Below are positions 61,611 to 64,000 of a stretch of 64,000 nt of DNA, piece after piece. Each line of letters begins with the position of its first letter. Within the stretch, counting starts at the first letter, position 1. The notes below the pieces were generated by a model, which had not been told where the DNA came from, did no database searches, and saw only the letters and a list, made by a program, of their open reading frames with translations. The DNA comes from Blastococcus sp. GTDB taxonomy: Bacteria > Actinomycetota > Actinomycetes > Mycobacteriales > Geodermatophilaceae. A program made the position numbers and the translations under genes. The stretch covers positions 1 through 64,000 of the forward strand of contig JAODNN010000183.1 of NCBI GenBank assembly GCA_025465355.1, read 5' to 3'.

Positions 61611-62918
61611 GTGAGTGCCCCCTCTCCCCTTTTCCTCCGGCCTTCCTGGGCCGAGGCGCGGCGGATCACCGAGGTCCTCCGCAAGGAGACCGTCGGCGGG
61701 ATCCTGCTGATGATCGGCGCCCTGGTCGCCCTCATCTGGGCCAACAGTCCGTGGGCGGGCGGCTACGAGCGCCTGCGCGACACCCGGATCGGACCGGCCG
61801 CGCTGCACCTGAACCTCTCGCTGGGGTCGTGGGCGGCCGACGGACTGCTCGCCGTCTTCTTCTTCGTCGCGGGCCTGGAGCTCAAGCGGGAGTTCGTCGC
61901 CGGCGACCTGCGTGACCCCCGCAAGGCGGCGCTGCCGGTGGCTGCGGCGGTCGGCGGCATGGCGGTCCCGGCGCTCCTGTACGCGCTGGTCACCCTGGCC
62001 GCCGGGGGGAAGGGACTGTCCGGCTGGGCGATCCCGACAGCCACCGACATCGCTTTCGCGCTCGCGGTGCTGGCGGTCATCAGCACGCACCTGCCGAGCG
62101 CGCTGCGCACGTTCCTGCTCACCCTGGCGGTCGTCGACGACCTCCTGGCCATCACGATCATCGCGATCTTCTACACGGCCGCACTGTCCATGCTGCCGCT
62201 GCTGCTCGCCCTGATCCCACTGGCGGGGTTCGCGGTGCTGGTGCAGCGGCGGGTCCGCTCCTGGTGGCTGCTGATCCCTCTCGCCGCCGCCACCTGGGCC
62301 CTCGTGCACGCCTCGGGCGTGCACGCGACGGTCGCCGGGGTGCTTCTCGCGTTCACCGTGCCGGTGGTGCGCAGCGAGGCCGCCGGCGGTCCGGACGCCG
62401 GGCCGGGCCTTGCCGAGCACTTCGAGCACCGGCTGCGTCCCCTCTCGGCGGGGTTCGCCGTACCGGTCTTCGCCTTCTTCTCCGCCGGCGTGACCATCGG
62501 GGGGCTCGCGGGGCTGGGCGCGGCGCTGTCCGACAGCGTCGCGATCGGCATCCTCGTGGGCCTCGTCGTGGGCAAGACCGTCGGGATCTCGCTCGCCACC
62601 TGGGTGGTCAGCCGGTTCACCCGCGCCGAACTCGATCCCGACCTCGGCTGGGCCGACGTCGTGGGACTGGCCATGCTCGGCGGCATCGGCTTCACCGTGT
62701 CGCTGCTGATCGGGGAGCTCGCATTCGGCCCGGGATCCCCGGCCGACGACCATGCGAAGGTCGGCGTCCTCGCCGGAACCCTGCTCGCCGCGGTCCTGGC
62801 CGGTGTCCTGCTCCGGCTGCGCAACCGGCGGTACCGCCGGATGAGCGCCGAGGACGAGCTGGACGCCGACGGGGACGGCGTGCCGGACGTCTATCAGCGG
62901 CCGTCGCCCGACAGCTGA
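61611..62918 (+). CDS. nhaA: Na+/H+ antiporter NhaA
   Basis: The 435-residue 12-helix antiporter shows [35 protein letters not shown], the ion-binding Asp pair in [16 protein letters not shown] and [13 protein letters not shown]. The C-terminus ends [16 protein letters not shown], an Asp-rich DxDGDG loop like calcium-binding repeats, which NhaA usually lacks. GTG 61611 has CGGAG upstream. Confidence 0.94.
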   Translation: MSAPSPLFLRPSWAEARRITEVLRKETVGGILLMIGALVALIWANSPWAGGYERLRDTRIGPAALHLNLSLGSWAADGLLAVFFFVAGLELKREFVAGDLRDPRKAALPVAAAVGGMAVPALLYALVTLAAGGKGLSGWAIPTATDIAFALAVLAVISTHLPSALRTFLLTLAVVDDLLAITIIAIFYTAALSMLPLLLALIPLAGFAVLVQRRVRSWWLLIPLAAATWALVHASGVHATVAGVLLAFTVPVVRSEAAGGPDAGPGLAEHFEHRLRPLSAGFAVPVFAFFSAGVTIGGLAGLGAALSDSVAIGILVGLVVGKTVGISLATWVVSRFTRAELDPDLGWADVVGLAMLGGIGFTVSLLIGELAFGPGSPADDHAKVGVLAGTLLAAVLAGVLLRLRNRRYRRMSAEDELDADGDGVPDVYQRPSPDS

Positions 62919-62927
62919 GAATCTGCG

Positions 62928-62957
62928 TTGCAGAGCGCCCGAGAACCGTCGTACCGT
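62928..62957 (+). promoter_or_regulatory. Promoter for short leader transcript
   Basis: TTGCAG (62928-62933) and TACCGT (62952-62957) are separated by 18 bases. The predicted transcript begins near 62964, just before an almost perfect Shine-Dalgarno. It lies 10 bases past the nhaA stop. Confidence 0.5.
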
Positions 62958-62977
62958 CGAGGTACACGAGAGAGGAG

Positions 62978-63028
62978 GTGGTCCGTAACTTGCTGAGCTA
63001 CAGGACTCGTGAGGTGGCTGTCCGCTAG
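62978..63028 (+). CDS. Possible leader peptide MVRNLLSYRTREVAVR
   Basis: AGAGGAGGTGGTCC (62971-62984) matches the anti-Shine-Dalgarno complement almost throughout. The open frame ending at TAG 63026 can start at GTG 62978 (16 residues) or, with better spacing, at TTG 62990 (12 residues). The hairpins TCAGAC/GTCTGA (63053-63068) and CCCTGC/GCAGGG (63171-63185) follow. The gap 62919-63239 holds no other gene. Whether it controls the downstream gene, which has its own -10 box, is unknown. Confidence 0.4.
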   Translation: MVRNLLSYRTREVAVR

Positions 63029-63239
63029 CCGCCGTCCAGATGGGCCGCCCGTTCAGACTCGTGTCTGAGCGACGGCAGATCGCCCGTCCGTCGTACGGCG
63101 GCGAGCGAGAACCGGACAGTCACCCGACCCCCGGGCCGCCGACATTTGTCCAGTCGGCCCGCGTGCAGCTCCCTGCTCTGCAGGGTGGGCGCCGCGGAGC
63201 AGCCCGGGGGTTGTCCGTTCTCCGGGTAGGTTCACGGCC

Positions 63240-63950
63240 GTGCCGAACGCCCGCCGCGCCGTCGAGGAGGACGTCTCCCCGGGCAGCTGGATCGGCGAGG
63301 CCCTGCACGACGACGCCACCGTCGGATCGCTCGTCCCGCCGGTCTTCGATGCCTACGCCCGGGTGTTCCACCCGGCCGCCCGCTACGTGGGCGACGACGA
63401 CGTCGACGTCCCCTGGGCCGAGGTGGCCGCCGCCAACCGGACCACGGCGCACCCGGCCATGGAGTGGGGATCGATCACCGGCGCGATGGAGTACTTCGAC
63501 CGGGCCGACCAGTCACCGGTCTGGAACGGCGCTCCTGCCCTCGGCCATCTCCCCGCGCACGTCGCCCAGCGCATCGCCGCCGTCCTGCGCCGGCACACAG
63601 GCACGCCGGACGACTGCTGGTTCGGCGTGCCCACGGAGTTCCTCGCGGCCGAGGCCCCGGCCCTGTCGGTGGGCGGAGGTGAGTTCATGCTGGTCCGCGG
63701 GCCGGTGGAGCTCGCTGCGGCCAACATGGCGCCAGAGCCTGTCGAGCAGAGCGCCGGACTGTGGTGGCCGGCCGACCGCGCCTGGTGCGTCGCCACGGAC
63801 GCCGACCTGGTCACCACCTTTGTCGGCGGCAGCGCCGCCTGCATCGAAGCGCTGCTCGCCGACCCCGGGCTCGAGGTCGCCGAGGTCCCGGTGTTCCAGG
63901 GCGTCACCTGGGGCACCGACGAGATCAACCCTCTGCCGCTCGACACGTAG
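63240..63950 (+). CDS. Hypothetical actinobacterial protein
   Basis: The 236-residue protein shows no membrane segment. Notable pieces are GSWIGEALHDDATVGSLVPPVFDAYARVFHPA, MEWGSITGAMEYFDR, a Trp/Gly-rich DDCWFGVPTEFLA and WWPADRAWCVATDADLVTTFVGGS. It reads like a conserved soluble protein but I do not recognise the family. TAGGTT (63227-63232) is 7 bases before GTG 63240, so the mRNA is probably leaderless. Confidence 0.75.
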   Translation: MPNARRAVEEDVSPGSWIGEALHDDATVGSLVPPVFDAYARVFHPAARYVGDDDVDVPWAEVAAANRTTAHPAMEWGSITGAMEYFDRADQSPVWNGAPALGHLPAHVAQRIAAVLRRHTGTPDDCWFGVPTEFLAAEAPALSVGGGEFMLVRGPVELAAANMAPEPVEQSAGLWWPADRAWCVATDADLVTTFVGGSAACIEALLADPGLEVAEVPVFQGVTWGTDEINPLPLDT

Positions 63951-63975
63951 CGTGCCGGCGGTCGGCGCACCGCCG

Positions 63976-64000
63976 CTACAGCGCGGACAGCTCGTCGGCG
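63976..64000 (-). CDS. C-terminal end of a gene running off the right edge
   Basis: The minus strand reads ADELSAL followed by TAG at 63976-63978. It may be the end of a gene whose body lies beyond the window, convergent with the hypothetical gene. Eight codons are too few to identify it. Confidence 0.3.

Noticed and set aside
1-64000. tRNA, rRNA, CRISPR arrays, insertion sequences or prophage
   Set aside because: No tRNA-like TPsiC arms, spacer-repeat periodicity, transposase or integrase sequence was seen on either strand.

Overview
The window is high-GC actinobacterial DNA. GTG starts are frequent, adjacent genes commonly overlap by 4 bases (ATGA or GTGA), and many genes have a TANNNT -10 box about 7 bases before the start codon, which suggests leaderless transcripts. 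It carries menaquinone and mycothiol genes (mshA) and a mycobacterium-like SenX3-RegX3 pair. From memory, the gene order matches, with insertions, the Mycobacterium tuberculosis Rv0474 to Rv0562 stretch. The style of the accessory genes suggests a Geodermatophilaceae-like soil actinobacterium, but that placement is inference. No rRNA, tRNA, CRISPR array, insertion sequence or replication origin was seen.

Region 1 (1-12 kb) is respiratory quinone and Complex I. It holds nuoABC (nuoC runs off the left edge), a MenJ-type reductase, menG, menF, menD, menC, menE and menA. A perfect Rex-type operator lies upstream of menJ-nuo. Embedded here is a small cassette of two related secreted proteins and a 48-residue companion. 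The two secreted genes share a leader with an 11-bp direct repeat and a hairpin.

Region 2 (13.2-25.4 kb) is one long overlapping minus-strand operon: rex, hemA, hemC, hemD, hemB, a DUF3093-like gene, hemL, a histidine phosphatase, a TlpA-like thioredoxin, ccdA, resB and ccsB. It couples redox sensing to heme synthesis and cytochrome c assembly. A degenerate Rex site overlaps the rex promoter.

Region 3 (25.5-38 kb) has an AMP-dependent ligase with an acidic insert, an ECF sigma factor with a DUF5667 partner, a HAD phosphatase, an acyltransferase, an atypical SDR, ribosomal protein bS22 and a BldC-like HTH protein. proC follows, overlapping a degenerate proline-dehydrogenase-like gene, then a PfpI protein, an Arg/Asp-repeat membrane protein and an exopolyphosphatase.

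Region 4 (38-52.9 kb) has a GlxA/AraC regulator, regX3-senX3 diverging from phoU across three 22-bp-spaced GTTC repeats, gpmA, an alpha-oxoamine synthase, an MFS exporter, ybjN, mshA, murB and a crcB-DUF190-crcB fluoride cluster with a second DUF190 gene.

Region 5 (52.9-64 kb) opens with a decayed intergenic stretch holding palindromes and an HNH-endonuclease remnant. It continues with a mycothiol-dependent-isomerase-family gene, a macro-domain protein, hbhA with an XRE regulator, an RsiG-like protein with two intact c-di-GMP signature motifs, a DUF849 enzyme, ygfZ, a Fur-family regulator, pabC, nhaA and a possible leader-peptide transcript.
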